Source of the DNA: Prevotellaceae bacterium
GTDB lineage: Bacteria; Bacteroidota; Bacteroidia; Bacteroidales; UBA932
NCBI GenBank assembly: GCA_031284065.1
Contig: JAITAP010000273.1
Coordinates: forward strand, 1 to 17,488
Length of the DNA: 17,488 nucleotides
Direction: 5' to 3'
Under the pieces are notes generated by a model. That model was not told the DNA's origin and did not search any database. It saw only the letters and a list, made by a program, of their open reading frames with translations. Shown in pieces: positions 1 through 8,688 of this stretch. A program made the translations under genes and the position numbers. Position 1 is the stretch's first letter, and each line of letters begins with the position of its first letter.

Positions 1-11
1 TTGTGAGGATA

Positions 12-287
12 ATGAGCGGAAAGTTTTTGTATCTTTACGGGAAAATGAACGGAAAAATCATGCAAGTACTACTGAATATACCACAAGTATTATTAAACAT
101 ACCGGATGTAGAAGCGCCTTTTTTGATGGATGTGCTGCAATATGTTTCGGACGTAAAGGTAAAACCCCGCATTGACGAAAAATCCCTTTTGCTCACAGAA
201 ATCAGAAGCGCTGTTGAAGAAATGAAGCGAGCCAAAAGCGGGAAAAAGAGCGCCCCGCAACGTGGAAAATCTCTACATGGGCAATAG
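12..287 (+). CDS. Small antitoxin-like hypothetical protein
   Basis: A short ORF of about 91 residues. The frame is open to the left edge (GTG at 3), so the true start is uncertain; ATG at 12, 45 and 60 are all possible. After the start comes a β-strand-like stretch (QVLLNIPD), then an amphipathic region, then a charged helix with EEMKRAKSGKK. This layout resembles small Bacteroidota antitoxin-type proteins that pair with RelE/ParE-like toxins, but I see no intact toxin next to it. The stretch QVLLNIP occurs twice in a row, from an imperfect 21-nt tandem duplication at 64-105. The last dozen residues look out of frame: the +1 frame reads ARNVENL, closer to the usual tail of such proteins. The gene may be decaying. 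The function is inferred from general resemblance only. Confidence 0.4.
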   Translation: MSGKFLYLYGKMNGKIMQVLLNIPQVLLNIPDVEAPFLMDVLQYVSDVKVKPRIDEKSLLLTEIRSAVEEMKRAKSGKKSAPQRGKSLHGQ

Positions 288-584
288 CGTAAAAGTTATT
301 GCCGCAAGACTTGGCGGCATTGAAGCCAGCTGCCACCCGACCCTTGCCCGAAGTTGGCGAATTGCTGCTCCGGTTTCGCAATTATGCGGACGCTGCCCCC
401 CAATCTTTGGAAAAAATCACGCAGAAAGTCGAAGCGGCAAGAAGCGCACGGTATGCCAAAAAGTAGTAGCATTACTGATACCCGCGTCAGTGGTAAAAAT
501 GCCATATCAACGCCATGCTGCCACCGCTTTTCAATCGCCTGCCCGCTCCCCATTTAGATGCGGCAATACCGAACACGCGAATAC
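288..584. other. Decayed sequence, no intact gene
   Basis: No convincing complete gene lies between the small ORF and the end of the channel gene. An open stretch at 293-466 on the plus strand, ending at TAG, has coding-like composition (it contains LLLRFRNYADAAPQSLEKI) but no start codon, and a stop at 290-292 precedes it. It may be the tail of a broken gene of unknown family. A weak hairpin (ACTGA 474-478 with TCAGT 487-491) lies just after it and could be a terminator remnant; it has no clear T-run. Confidence 0.3.
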
Positions 585-1841
585 TCACCCGTTCACTTGC
601 ATTTCCTTGCTGTTTGCCAGCTGAAACAGCTTCAAATCAAAGGCGGGCGCAATGGCAATGAGGTGGTCAAAAATGTCGGATTGTATGGCTTCAAAGGGTT
701 TGGTATCGGTAACGCTGGCAAAGCAGGTTATTTCGAGCGGGAGCCCGCTTGCCGAAGGTTCCCTGTGCTTTACTATCACGTCCAAATCTGCCCGTATGCC
801 GCTTTTTTGCCCCAGGTAGCGGTAAATGTATGCCCTGAATACTCCGAGGTTGGTAATGCCGTCCGGCTCCGCTGTTTTCGCGCTTTTTGCCGGAGCGTCG
901 TTGGCGGCCTCGGCGCTTTTCAGCGCTTCGCCAACGCCGCTAATGGCGCCGTACCGCGCCAGCATTTCGGGCGTGCAAAAGCGGATGCTGTTAACGTCTA
1001 TGGTAATGGCGCGCGAAATGCGGCGAACGCCGGATTCTTTCATGTACCGCCAGTTTTTTACGGAATCGTTCACCACCAGATTGTAGGTGGGCACGGTAGA
1101 AACGCTCTTGTCCCAGTTCCTCACCTTGACCGAGGTGAGCGTAATGTCCACAATTTCGCCGTCCACGTCGTAGCCCGGCAGCGAAATCCAGTCGCCAATT
1201 TGCAGCATGTGGTTGAAAGATAGCTGCGCGCCCGCCACCAAGCCGGTGATGCTGTCCTTAAAAATGAGCATAATCAGCGCCGACGCTGCCCCCAGCCCCG
1301 CAAGGAGCGCAAGGGGGGACTTGCCTGTCGCAATGGCGATGCAAAAGATGAGGCAGAGGAAGTAGAGGATAATCTGCACAAACTGCACCAGCCCCCTGAT
1401 GGGCTTAGAGCGTTTGGCTTCCTGGTGCCGGTTAATATGCACAATGGTGTTGAGGATGGAGTTGGCTACCAGCACGAACAGCAGCACGGCCGCAATGTGG
1501 TAAATGCTCCCCAGTATTTTAATCGGGTTTTCGGAATCGGACAGCAGGCCAAAGTTGTACTTGAACACCAGCAGCGGCAGGTAGTAGCACAGGTACGAAA
1601 AAAACTTGTTGGCCTTGAGGGCAGCTACAACTTTGTTGTTTTTTTTCTTTGTCAGCAGCAGGCTGGTTAGCTTGTAGCTAATCCACTTGCCAAGCTTGTA
1701 GAAAAGTATGGACGCAAACAGGCACAGCAAAAGCGCTGATACAACGTAAGCAAAGTTAACCCAACCCTCCGGTTGAATAAATTCCGATAGCCACAGCTTA
1801 TACGGCGTGTTCCAGCCCGATAGCAAAGCAGGATTCTTCAT
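585..1841 (-). CDS. mscM: Mechanosensitive ion channel, YbdG/MscM type
   Basis: A 418-residue inner-membrane channel of the MscS superfamily that releases solutes on hypo-osmotic shock. Hydrophobic segments lie near residues 28-48, 81-99, 109-131 and 150-171. The pore-lining helix follows at about 175-205 (LALLAGLGAASALIMLIFKD). After it comes the MscS β-domain with GDWISLPGYDVDGEIVDI, LTSVKVRNWDKSVSTVPTYN and the KNW motif near 262-264. The extended C-terminus (NLGVFRAYIYRYL, then LPLEITCFA and a QSDIFDHLIAIAPAF stretch) matches E. coli YbdG closely from memory, which separates it from short MscS channels. It starts 44 nt after the stop of the lipoprotein gene on the same strand, so the two are probably cotranscribed. 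Residues about 305-330 (SAEAANDAPAKSAKTAEPDG) form a low-complexity insert before the conserved C-terminal part. Confidence 0.9.
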   Translation of the reverse strand: MKNPALLSGWNTPYKLWLSEFIQPEGWVNFAYVVSALLLCLFASILFYKLGKWISYKLTSLLLTKKKNNKVVAALKANKFFSYLCYYLPLLVFKYNFGLLSDSENPIKILGSIYHIAAVLLFVLVANSILNTIVHINRHQEAKRSKPIRGLVQFVQIILYFLCLIFCIAIATGKSPLALLAGLGAASALIMLIFKDSITGLVAGAQLSFNHMLQIGDWISLPGYDVDGEIVDITLTSVKVRNWDKSVSTVPTYNLVVNDSVKNWRYMKESGVRRISRAITIDVNSIRFCTPEMLARYGAISGVGEALKSAEAANDAPAKSAKTAEPDGITNLGVFRAYIYRYLGQKSGIRADLDVIVKHREPSASGLPLEITCFASVTDTKPFEAIQSDIFDHLIAIAPAFDLKLFQLANSKEMQVNG

Positions 1842-1885
1842 TTTATAAAAATACGCGCCAACGGTTTCCTCTGGCGTTGCTGCGC

Positions 1886-2731
1886 TTAAATGGTACGCAC
1901 GTTTACGCTGAGGGTAGAAGCGCTGTCAGGCCCTATGTTGAATACCTTGATAAGCCCTATCTGCCCCGAAGCGGTTTGGAATGCCACCGTATCGTTGTTG
2001 TCCATGTGGTTTACCATGCTGTTGCCGGCGCCTCCCTCCAGCGCTTTGGCAATATCCGAGGCGGAAGCGGTTTCGTAGTCCAGGGTTACCTTTACGAAGC
2101 GCGTGCTGTTGTGGTTGCTCCACGTTTGTACGCCGTAGTTGGCGTCGTTGAATACGCGCGTAACGACTTCGTCGGACGGAGCGGCAACGGTAACGCCGTT
2201 CTCTTTGCCGTAAAAGAACATAAAGTCAACGTCCTGCTGAGCTTCCTCAGCTTCGTGGAGAAGCAGCACTTTGCTTTGTCCTACGGAGTACGAGCTGCCA
2301 AGCGAGTTGAGCATGTTGAAGCCCAGGAGAAGGTCGCTTTGGCTCGTCGGTTGGCGGGCTATTTTAACCAAAAATTCTGCCGTTGTGGTACGGTTTTCTC
2401 TGTCGGTTGCCTCCACCACCAGCACAATGTCCGACGTAATGTCGCTCAGCGTTATGGTGCTCTCAGACTTTTTAGGGTTGCTAAATCTGGTAATCTGTTT
2501 GCTGGGAATTTCTTCGCCATTTACCTTTTTCTTGAAGTACCTAACTTCTTTGAGCGGAGTCTCGGCATTGATGACCACCAGCACATCCTTACTGCCGCCA
2601 ACTTCAATAACTTCTTCGGTGGCGTTATTCGCACCGAACGTGATAATAGGTGCAGTAGTATTTCTATTGCAACTAAAAACTCCTAACCATACTACTTGGG
2701 TAGCGATGGCAAAACGAAAGAACTTTTTCAT
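1886..2731 (-). CDS. Putative lipoprotein of unknown function
   Basis: A 281-residue protein with a short basic N-terminus (MKKFFRF), a hydrophobic stretch and a lipobox-like VFSC with Cys21, so it is probably exported and lipid-anchored. The mature part has a β-rich, Ig-like look at residues 28-125: alternating hydrophobic strands, with VEATDRENRTTTAEFLVKI resembling the last strands of such a domain. A second region at 130-281 has no motif I recognise. No catalytic signature was seen. It is first in a probable two-gene operon with the mechanosensitive channel, under the minus-strand promoter at 2801-2831. An envelope role linked to osmotic or cell-wall stress is conceivable from that pairing but is only inference. 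Confidence 0.65.
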   Translation of the reverse strand: MKKFFRFAIATQVVWLGVFSCNRNTTAPIITFGANNATEEVIEVGGSKDVLVVINAETPLKEVRYFKKKVNGEEIPSKQITRFSNPKKSESTITLSDITSDIVLVVEATDRENRTTTAEFLVKIARQPTSQSDLLLGFNMLNSLGSSYSVGQSKVLLLHEAEEAQQDVDFMFFYGKENGVTVAAPSDEVVTRVFNDANYGVQTWSNHNSTRFVKVTLDYETASASDIAKALEGGAGNSMVNHMDNNDTVAFQTASGQIGLIKVFNIGPDSASTLSVNVRTI

Positions 2732-2800
2732 AATTTTTTTCTAAAAATGAAACGGTTGAATAATTTTACTTGTTGCCAAAGCATGATGCTTTTGACGGCA

Positions 2801-2831
2801 CAAAAATAGTACAAAACAACTTGAGTTGCAA
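2801..2831 (-). promoter_or_regulatory. Bacteroidota-type promoter for the lipoprotein-channel operon
   Basis: On the minus strand, TTG (2829-2831) is followed after 20 nt by TATTTTTG (2801-2808), matching TAnnTTTG. The expected transcript starts roughly 60 nt upstream of the lipoprotein ATG. The motif match and spacing are seen in the sequence; activity is inferred. Confidence 0.6.
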
Positions 2832-2897
2832 TAGTTTCGCCGATATGTTATCAACAATTCCAAATTTTGCGTTTTTTCGTTGGAAATCGTATGTAAA

Positions 2898-2937
2898 TTA
2901 TGCGTAAATATTTATGCATAATAATTTTACGGCATAA
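2898..2937. promoter_or_regulatory. Inverted repeat, candidate operator
   Basis: TTATGC-GTAAA at 2898-2908 is mirrored by TTTAC-G-GCATAA at 2926-2937, with a 17-nt spacer that itself contains the palindrome TTATGCATAA (2912-2921). It lies between the two divergent promoters, a suitable place for a regulator that controls one or both. Confidence 0.35.
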
Positions 2938-2975
2938 TTTTTGCGTTGAAAACCATTTACGTATAGGCAATTTGG

Positions 2976-3007
2976 TTTGGGGTGTTGATATAACTCTGCT
3001 ACTTTTG
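2976..3007 (+). promoter_or_regulatory. Bacteroidota-type promoter for the acyl-CoA synthetase gene
   Basis: TTTG (2976-2979), a 20-nt spacer and TACTTTTG (3000-3007) match the Bacteroidota primary sigma consensus in both boxes and spacing. It would give a leader of about 320 nt before the ATG at 3331. No closer match was found. Confidence 0.6.
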
Positions 3008-3330
3008 TATAAAAATTGGCGGCGCACGACCGCAAAACCACTGTTTACCGCAAAAAAATTTGGGGGAAAATCTTGACAAAAATGCAGCTGGAATTTTTAC
3101 CGCGGAAAAGCTTAGGAACGTTGCACTCGCAATTCGTTGGAAGGCAATGTGCAGGATGAGGGTAGGGGAGGTAAGGAAGATGCTATTGGTTGCCGCCGAA
3201 ATATGTTATATAAAAAGCTAAATTATGAAGGAAGCTAAATAGTATAGAGCAACAGGCGCAGAAGTATGTAGCGCCGTATGAAATTTTTAGTTTTAGTGAA
3301 TTGTTGAATCCTTAATTTAATGTTGAAACG

Positions 3331-4977
<1,647 letters not shown>

Positions 4978-5143
4978 CGTGCGGCTACCGTGCAAACGGG
5001 TATGGGTTTTGCCTTGCGTTTGGTTTTTTGCGCAAAAATAGCGACCTTTGGAGCAGTTTTTTGGCTAACTAACAAAAAGTAAAGCAGGGCTATGGTTATC
5101 AACGCGCTTAGCTTGGCGGCTGTCTCAAAATTCTGAAAAAACG

Positions 5144-5190
5144 TGGAGGGTGAAGCGGCGGATTTTAATCTGCCTCAACCCTCCATTTTT
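5144..5190 (+). terminator. Terminator candidate after the synthetase gene
   Basis: TGGAGGGT (5144-5151) pairs perfectly with ACCCTCCA (5178-5185) and is followed at once by five T. The loop is long (26 nt), so the hairpin is not ideal. An A-run precedes the stem, so it could also work in the other direction. It sits 167 nt after the synthetase stop codon and before the next gene. Confidence 0.45.
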
Positions 5191-5238
5191 CGGCAAATAG
5201 CGTGTATTGAGAATTAACTCTAAACGGGAGAATAACTT

Positions 5239-6951
5239 ATGTGCATCAACAGGCTCATACTTGGCGACAACCTCGAAATACTGAAAGGCATGGCGAGCGA
5301 CACGGTGGACTTAATCTACCTCGACCCGCCGTTTTTCAGCAACCGCAGCTACGAGGTCATCTGGGGCGACGAGGGCGAAGTGCGCAGCTTTCAAGACCGC
5401 TGGGCGGGCGGCATTGACCACTACATTGCGTGGCTCAAGGAGCGGGTAATCGAAATGCACCGCGTGCTGAAGCCCACCGGCAGCATCTTCCTGCACTGCG
5501 ACTGGCACGCCGACGCTTACATCAGGGTGGAAATTTTGGATAAGATTTTTGGAAAAAGCAATTTTCGAAACCACATTATTTGGAAAAGAACAAATACGCC
5601 AAAAGGATCGCAATTTGAAAACAAACAATTCGGCGTCGCTACCGATAGCATTTTTTTCTACTCAAAAACGAACCGGTATTTTTTTGATGACAAGGCGGTG
5701 CGAATTAAAATTTCCGAAGAGCTGATTGCGGAAAAATACCCGAAGACGGATGAAAAAGGACGATACTACGAATATCCGATATTGCGCTCTGCTTCTAAGG
5801 GAAACCGTCCGAATTTAGTATATGAATATGGCGGCTATACTCCGCCGGCTTATGGATGGGTTGTCAGCAAAGAAAAATTAAAAGAGATGGATGAGCGGGG
5901 AGACTTGGGGTGGAGAGCCAACGGACAGCCGTTCAGAAAATTTAGGCCATGCGAAGATCCGGGTATCATAATTAATAATTACTGGGATGATATTCTTCGC
6001 ATACAGTCTAACTCAAAAGAGTCCATCGGCTACCCCACCCAAAAGCCAATGGCGTTGCTGGAGCGCATCATCAGGTGCGCCAGCAACGAGGGCGACCTTG
6101 TGCTCGACCCTTTCGTGGGCGGCGGCACTACCATTGCCGTTGCCGACAAGCTCAACCGCAAGTGGACAGGCATTGACCAGTCCGTGCAGGCGGTAAAGGT
6201 TACCGAGCTGCGCCTGCACCAGCAAACCGACCTGTTCACCAACCTGTACGCCAACTCCTACACGCTACAGCTGCATAAGTACGACTACGATACGCTTCGC
6301 GGCAAGGACGCCTTTGAGTTTGAGAGCTGGATTATCGGGCAGCTCGGCGGCGTTCCCCATGCCAAAAAGGGCGGCGACGCAGGCGTGGACGGTACGGCGG
6401 CCGACGGCGCGCCCGTGCAGGTAAAGCGCTCCGAAGCCGTAGGCGTAAACGTGGTGAAGAATTTTTCCGTATCCGCCAAGCAATTCGACAAAGCAAGCTT
6501 TGAGAAAAGCGTAAAGTCCGGAAAGCCCGTTGGCTACATCATAGCCTTTTCGTTTGGCAAGGGTGCGGTGCAGGAGGCGGCGCGGCTCAAGAATCAGGAG
6601 AACATTATCATTGAGCTTGTACCGGTGGATAGCATTATTCCCGTTTCCAGAAAGCCCGGCATAGCGTTTGAGGTAAGCGAGCTGTCGCGCGACGCGAGCG
6701 GTATCCGCGAGGTAGAATTTATTGCAAAAGGAGAAAGCCCTTCCGGCGTAGAGTTTTACAGCTGGGACTTTGGCTACAACGAAGCCGAAGGCTTCAAGCC
6801 GTCGGTCATCATGGACAGAGCGGGCGCGCAGCGGCACAGCTTCAAGGGAGGCGTTCACCACATTGCGGTCAAGGCGGTGGACAACGACGGGCTGGAAAAT
6901 ATCGAGGTGATAAAGCTGAAAATAAACGGAGTGATTGAGCAGCTAAAGTGA
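5239..6951 (+). CDS. Fused DNA methyltransferase / Mrr-like nuclease / PKD-like protein
   Basis: A 570-residue single-chain restriction-modification-like protein. The N-terminal part is a β-class amino-methyltransferase: catalytic DPPF at 29-32 precedes the SAM-binding DPFVGGGTT at 290-298, with PTQKP at 266-270. The target base (N6-adenine or N4-cytosine) is not decided by these motifs. The second part, about 357-460, looks like an Mrr-type PD-(D/E)XK nuclease: FESWIIGQLGGVPHAKKGGD, AGVDG (381-385) and VQVK (393-396), giving the D...QxK pattern. The third part, about 475-565, looks like a PKD/Ig-like β-sandwich (FYSWDFG, HSFKGG, VKAVDNDGL), which is odd in a protein with no export signal. 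A good Shine-Dalgarno (GGGAG, 5226-5230) fixes the start. Base composition drops sharply between about 5521 and 6010 (residues about 95-258), the expected target-recognition region, suggesting a swap of that segment. Methylation and cleavage are inferred. Confidence 0.82.
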   Translation: MCINRLILGDNLEILKGMASDTVDLIYLDPPFFSNRSYEVIWGDEGEVRSFQDRWAGGIDHYIAWLKERVIEMHRVLKPTGSIFLHCDWHADAYIRVEILDKIFGKSNFRNHIIWKRTNTPKGSQFENKQFGVATDSIFFYSKTNRYFFDDKAVRIKISEELIAEKYPKTDEKGRYYEYPILRSASKGNRPNLVYEYGGYTPPAYGWVVSKEKLKEMDERGDLGWRANGQPFRKFRPCEDPGIIINNYWDDILRIQSNSKESIGYPTQKPMALLERIIRCASNEGDLVLDPFVGGGTTIAVADKLNRKWTGIDQSVQAVKVTELRLHQQTDLFTNLYANSYTLQLHKYDYDTLRGKDAFEFESWIIGQLGGVPHAKKGGDAGVDGTAADGAPVQVKRSEAVGVNVVKNFSVSAKQFDKASFEKSVKSGKPVGYIIAFSFGKGAVQEAARLKNQENIIIELVPVDSIIPVSRKPGIAFEVSELSRDASGIREVEFIAKGESPSGVEFYSWDFGYNEAEGFKPSVIMDRAGAQRHSFKGGVHHIAVKAVDNDGLENIEVIKLKINGVIEQLK

Positions 6952-6993
6952 GAATTGTTTTTCTAATTCAAAAATGATAAAATTCAACGCAAA

Positions 6994-7724
6994 ATGGAAA
7001 AAAGCTTAACAGATAGAAAATTCTGGCAGGAGTACTGGAAAAACTACGAGTACGAAAAAATTCCCGCAAAAGTTCCGTTCGGGAAATTTTTGTCGAGGCT
7101 TGACGGAGCAAGTAGCTTTATCGAAGTAGGCGGATTTCCGGGTGTTTTCGCAGCCTACTTCTACAAGCGAGGATGCAAAGAAGTATCCTTGCTGGATTTT
7201 TACATTGACAAGGGAATGGTCAGTAAGTTTGAGAAAATCAACAGTATTCCTCAGGGTACCATAACCTGCATTGAGTCCGATTTTTTCAATTTTGAAGCGA
7301 ATAAGAAATACGACATAGTTTTTTCCTATGGATTTATTGAGCATTTTAGCGATACAAAAGACGTAATGCAGCGTCATGTAAATCTATTAACGTTAAAAAA
7401 TGTTATGGGGGGGGTAAATTGTTGATTGTTTTACCGAACTTTAGAGGCTTAAATGGTCTTGTACAGTATATTTTTGACAGAAAAACTTTGCGTGCCCATA
7501 ACCTGAGTAGCATGAAGCTTTCGACGTTGAGAAAAATCGCCGCAGATTTAGGGCTTACGAATATTTCGGTTGAGTATAGCCGGAAGCCCATGGTTTGGCT
7601 GGAGCCTGCGGCGGGCAGCAAGCTTCTGCATAAGCTGATAAAATTGTTTAGCCATTTCCTGAAGCTTTTTCCTGTCAAGTGCAGGCTGCTATCTCCCTAC
7701 ATCATTGTTTACGCCGAGCGTTAA
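6994..7724 (+). pseudogene. SAM-dependent methyltransferase, frameshifted at a G8 run
   Basis: Two overlapping frames together encode one class I SAM-dependent methyltransferase of about 243 residues. The first frame (from 6994) gives the SAM-binding FIEVGGFPG (residues 42-50) and post-I acidic LLDFY, then SYGFIEHF (111-118), which is typical of small-molecule or surface-polysaccharide methyltransferases. It stops soon after the run of eight G at 7407-7414. The second frame continues with KLLIVLPNFRG and the C-terminal tail to TAA at 7724. One extra G in the run, or a -1 slip on it, would join the frames. This may be a phase-variable gene, a true pseudogene or a sequencing error. The last 45 bp before the final codon are repeated at 11577-11621, marking the island boundary. 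It lies 42 nt after the fused restriction-modification gene; no other sugar genes are nearby. Confidence 0.75.
7676..7720 (+). repeat. Left 45-bp direct repeat of the R-M island
   Basis: This 45-bp sequence is identical to 11577-11621. The flanking bases differ at once on both sides (T against C on the left, T against G on the right). It starts in CAAGTGCAGGCTGC and ends in TTTACGCCGAGCG. Here it is coding, giving the end of the SAM-methyltransferase (about KCRLLSPYIIVYAER). Confidence 0.95.
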
Positions 7725-7910
7725 GTAAATGAGTAGAAAATATAGAGCATACTTGATACCTGAGTACATGGTACGTAAGTGATATAGTTAAAGAATATAT
7801 TACAGAATTGAAAAAGAGGAAAAACGGAAATATTGCCGCCCTTGTAAACGCCCAATAGAATGTGAGCAAAATCGTGCTTGTTCTTGAGAATTTAGGACAA
7901 TGTTAGTAGT
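7721..7910 (+). other. Left end of the island, degenerate coding remnant
   Basis: No intact gene. A frame in about 7772-7858 reads SDIVKEYITELKKRKNGNIA and then ALVNAQ before a stop; after that stop the same frame gives NVSKIVLVLENLGQC before TAG. It looks like the tail of a broken gene, possibly a small regulator, but I do not recognise it. No TAnnTTTG promoter box was found upstream of the methyltransferase start at 7911. Confidence 0.3.
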
Positions 7911-8687
7911 ATGACAAAAATAGAAGAATATATAGATAAAATAATTTGTGCCGATTGCTTGTCTACAATGCAACAAATGCCAAGTAATTCTATTGATTTG
8001 GTTGTAACTTCACCACCCTACAACCTTAAAAATTCTACAGGAAATGGAATGAAACCCTGTACAACAAGCGGAAAATGGGCAAATGCAGCTTTACAAAATG
8101 GCTATAGCCATTATGATGATAACATGCCACACGAAAAATATGTAAAATGGCAGCACGATTGCTTGACAGAAATGTTTCGGTTGATTAAAAATGATGGCGC
8201 AATTTTTTATAATCACAAATGGCGTGTGCAAGACGGGTTATTGCAGGACAGGCAAGATATAGTTAATGATTTTCCCGTGCGACAAATCATTATTTGGAAG
8301 CGGAAAGGTGGAATAAATTTTAATCCGGGATATTTTTTGCCAACTTACGAAGTAATTTATTTGATTGCAAAGCCCGATTTTAAGCTTGTACCCAAAGCCA
8401 ATGCCGCAGGTGACGTCTGGGAATTTATGCAAGAAATGAAAAATGGGCACCCTGCACCTTTTCCAGTTGCTTTGATTGGCAGAATTATTGGCTCAACAAG
8501 TGCGCAAATTATTTTAGACCCGTTTATGGGAAGTGGGACAACCGCCATAGCTGCAATGGGATTAAAAAGAAATTACGTCGGGATAGAACTTTCGCCGGAT
8601 TATTGTAAAATGGCAGAAGAACGAATTGCTAAAAACAAATTGCATAGTGAATTATTAAAAATACATACCCCCAGATTATTTGATTAA
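7911..8687 (+). CDS. Type II DNA methyltransferase, MvaI/BcnI-type system
   Basis: A 258-residue β-class DNA amino-methyltransferase: the catalytic motif TSPPY (33-37) comes before the SAM motif DPFMGSGTT (203-211), and the C-terminal VGIELSPDYCKMAEERI is typical. SPPY with this order is commonly found in N4-cytosine methyltransferases, but adenine methylation cannot be excluded. Its job would be to protect host DNA from the endonuclease encoded just downstream, after a 1-nt gap (TAA, A, ATG). If the endonuclease family assignment is right, the shared site is probably a CCNGG-like sequence as for MvaI (CCWGG) and BcnI (CCSGG); the exact site is not readable here. The protein is short for its class, with a small target-recognition region between the two motifs. 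Codon use is AT-rich. Confidence 0.88.
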   Translation: MTKIEEYIDKIICADCLSTMQQMPSNSIDLVVTSPPYNLKNSTGNGMKPCTTSGKWANAALQNGYSHYDDNMPHEKYVKWQHDCLTEMFRLIKNDGAIFYNHKWRVQDGLLQDRQDIVNDFPVRQIIIWKRKGGINFNPGYFLPTYEVIYLIAKPDFKLVPKANAAGDVWEFMQEMKNGHPAPFPVALIGRIIGSTSAQIILDPFMGSGTTAIAAMGLKRNYVGIELSPDYCKMAEERIAKNKLHSELLKIHTPRLFD

Positions 8688-8688
8688 A

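Larger units (their letters stand above)
2745..3330. other. Divergent intergenic regulatory region
   Basis: This AT-rich region of 586 bp separates the minus-strand lipoprotein gene from the plus-strand acyl-CoA synthetase gene. It carries two outward-facing Bacteroidota-type promoters and an inverted repeat between them, listed separately. The stretch 3008-3330 would be a long 5' leader of about 320 nt for the synthetase gene. It contains only very short ORFs (for example a 17-codon ORF from 3081) with no support, and I recognise no riboswitch in it. Confidence 0.6.

Noticed and set aside
558..1223. 221-codon open frame on the plus strand
   Set aside because: It is antisense to the mechanosensitive channel gene, which has full family motifs on the other strand.
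1877..2686. 269-codon open frame on the plus strand
   Set aside because: It is a shadow of the lipoprotein gene; the minus-strand frame has a signal peptide, a lipobox and a matching promoter.
5025..5038. TTTTTGCGCAAAAA palindrome as a terminator
   Set aside because: It has no loop and no T-run after a GC-rich stem; the hairpin at 5144-5190 is a better candidate.
5118..5130. GGCTGTCTCAAAA resembling an insertion-sequence end
   Set aside because: No matching inverted end and no transposase nearby; a short motif alone is not enough.
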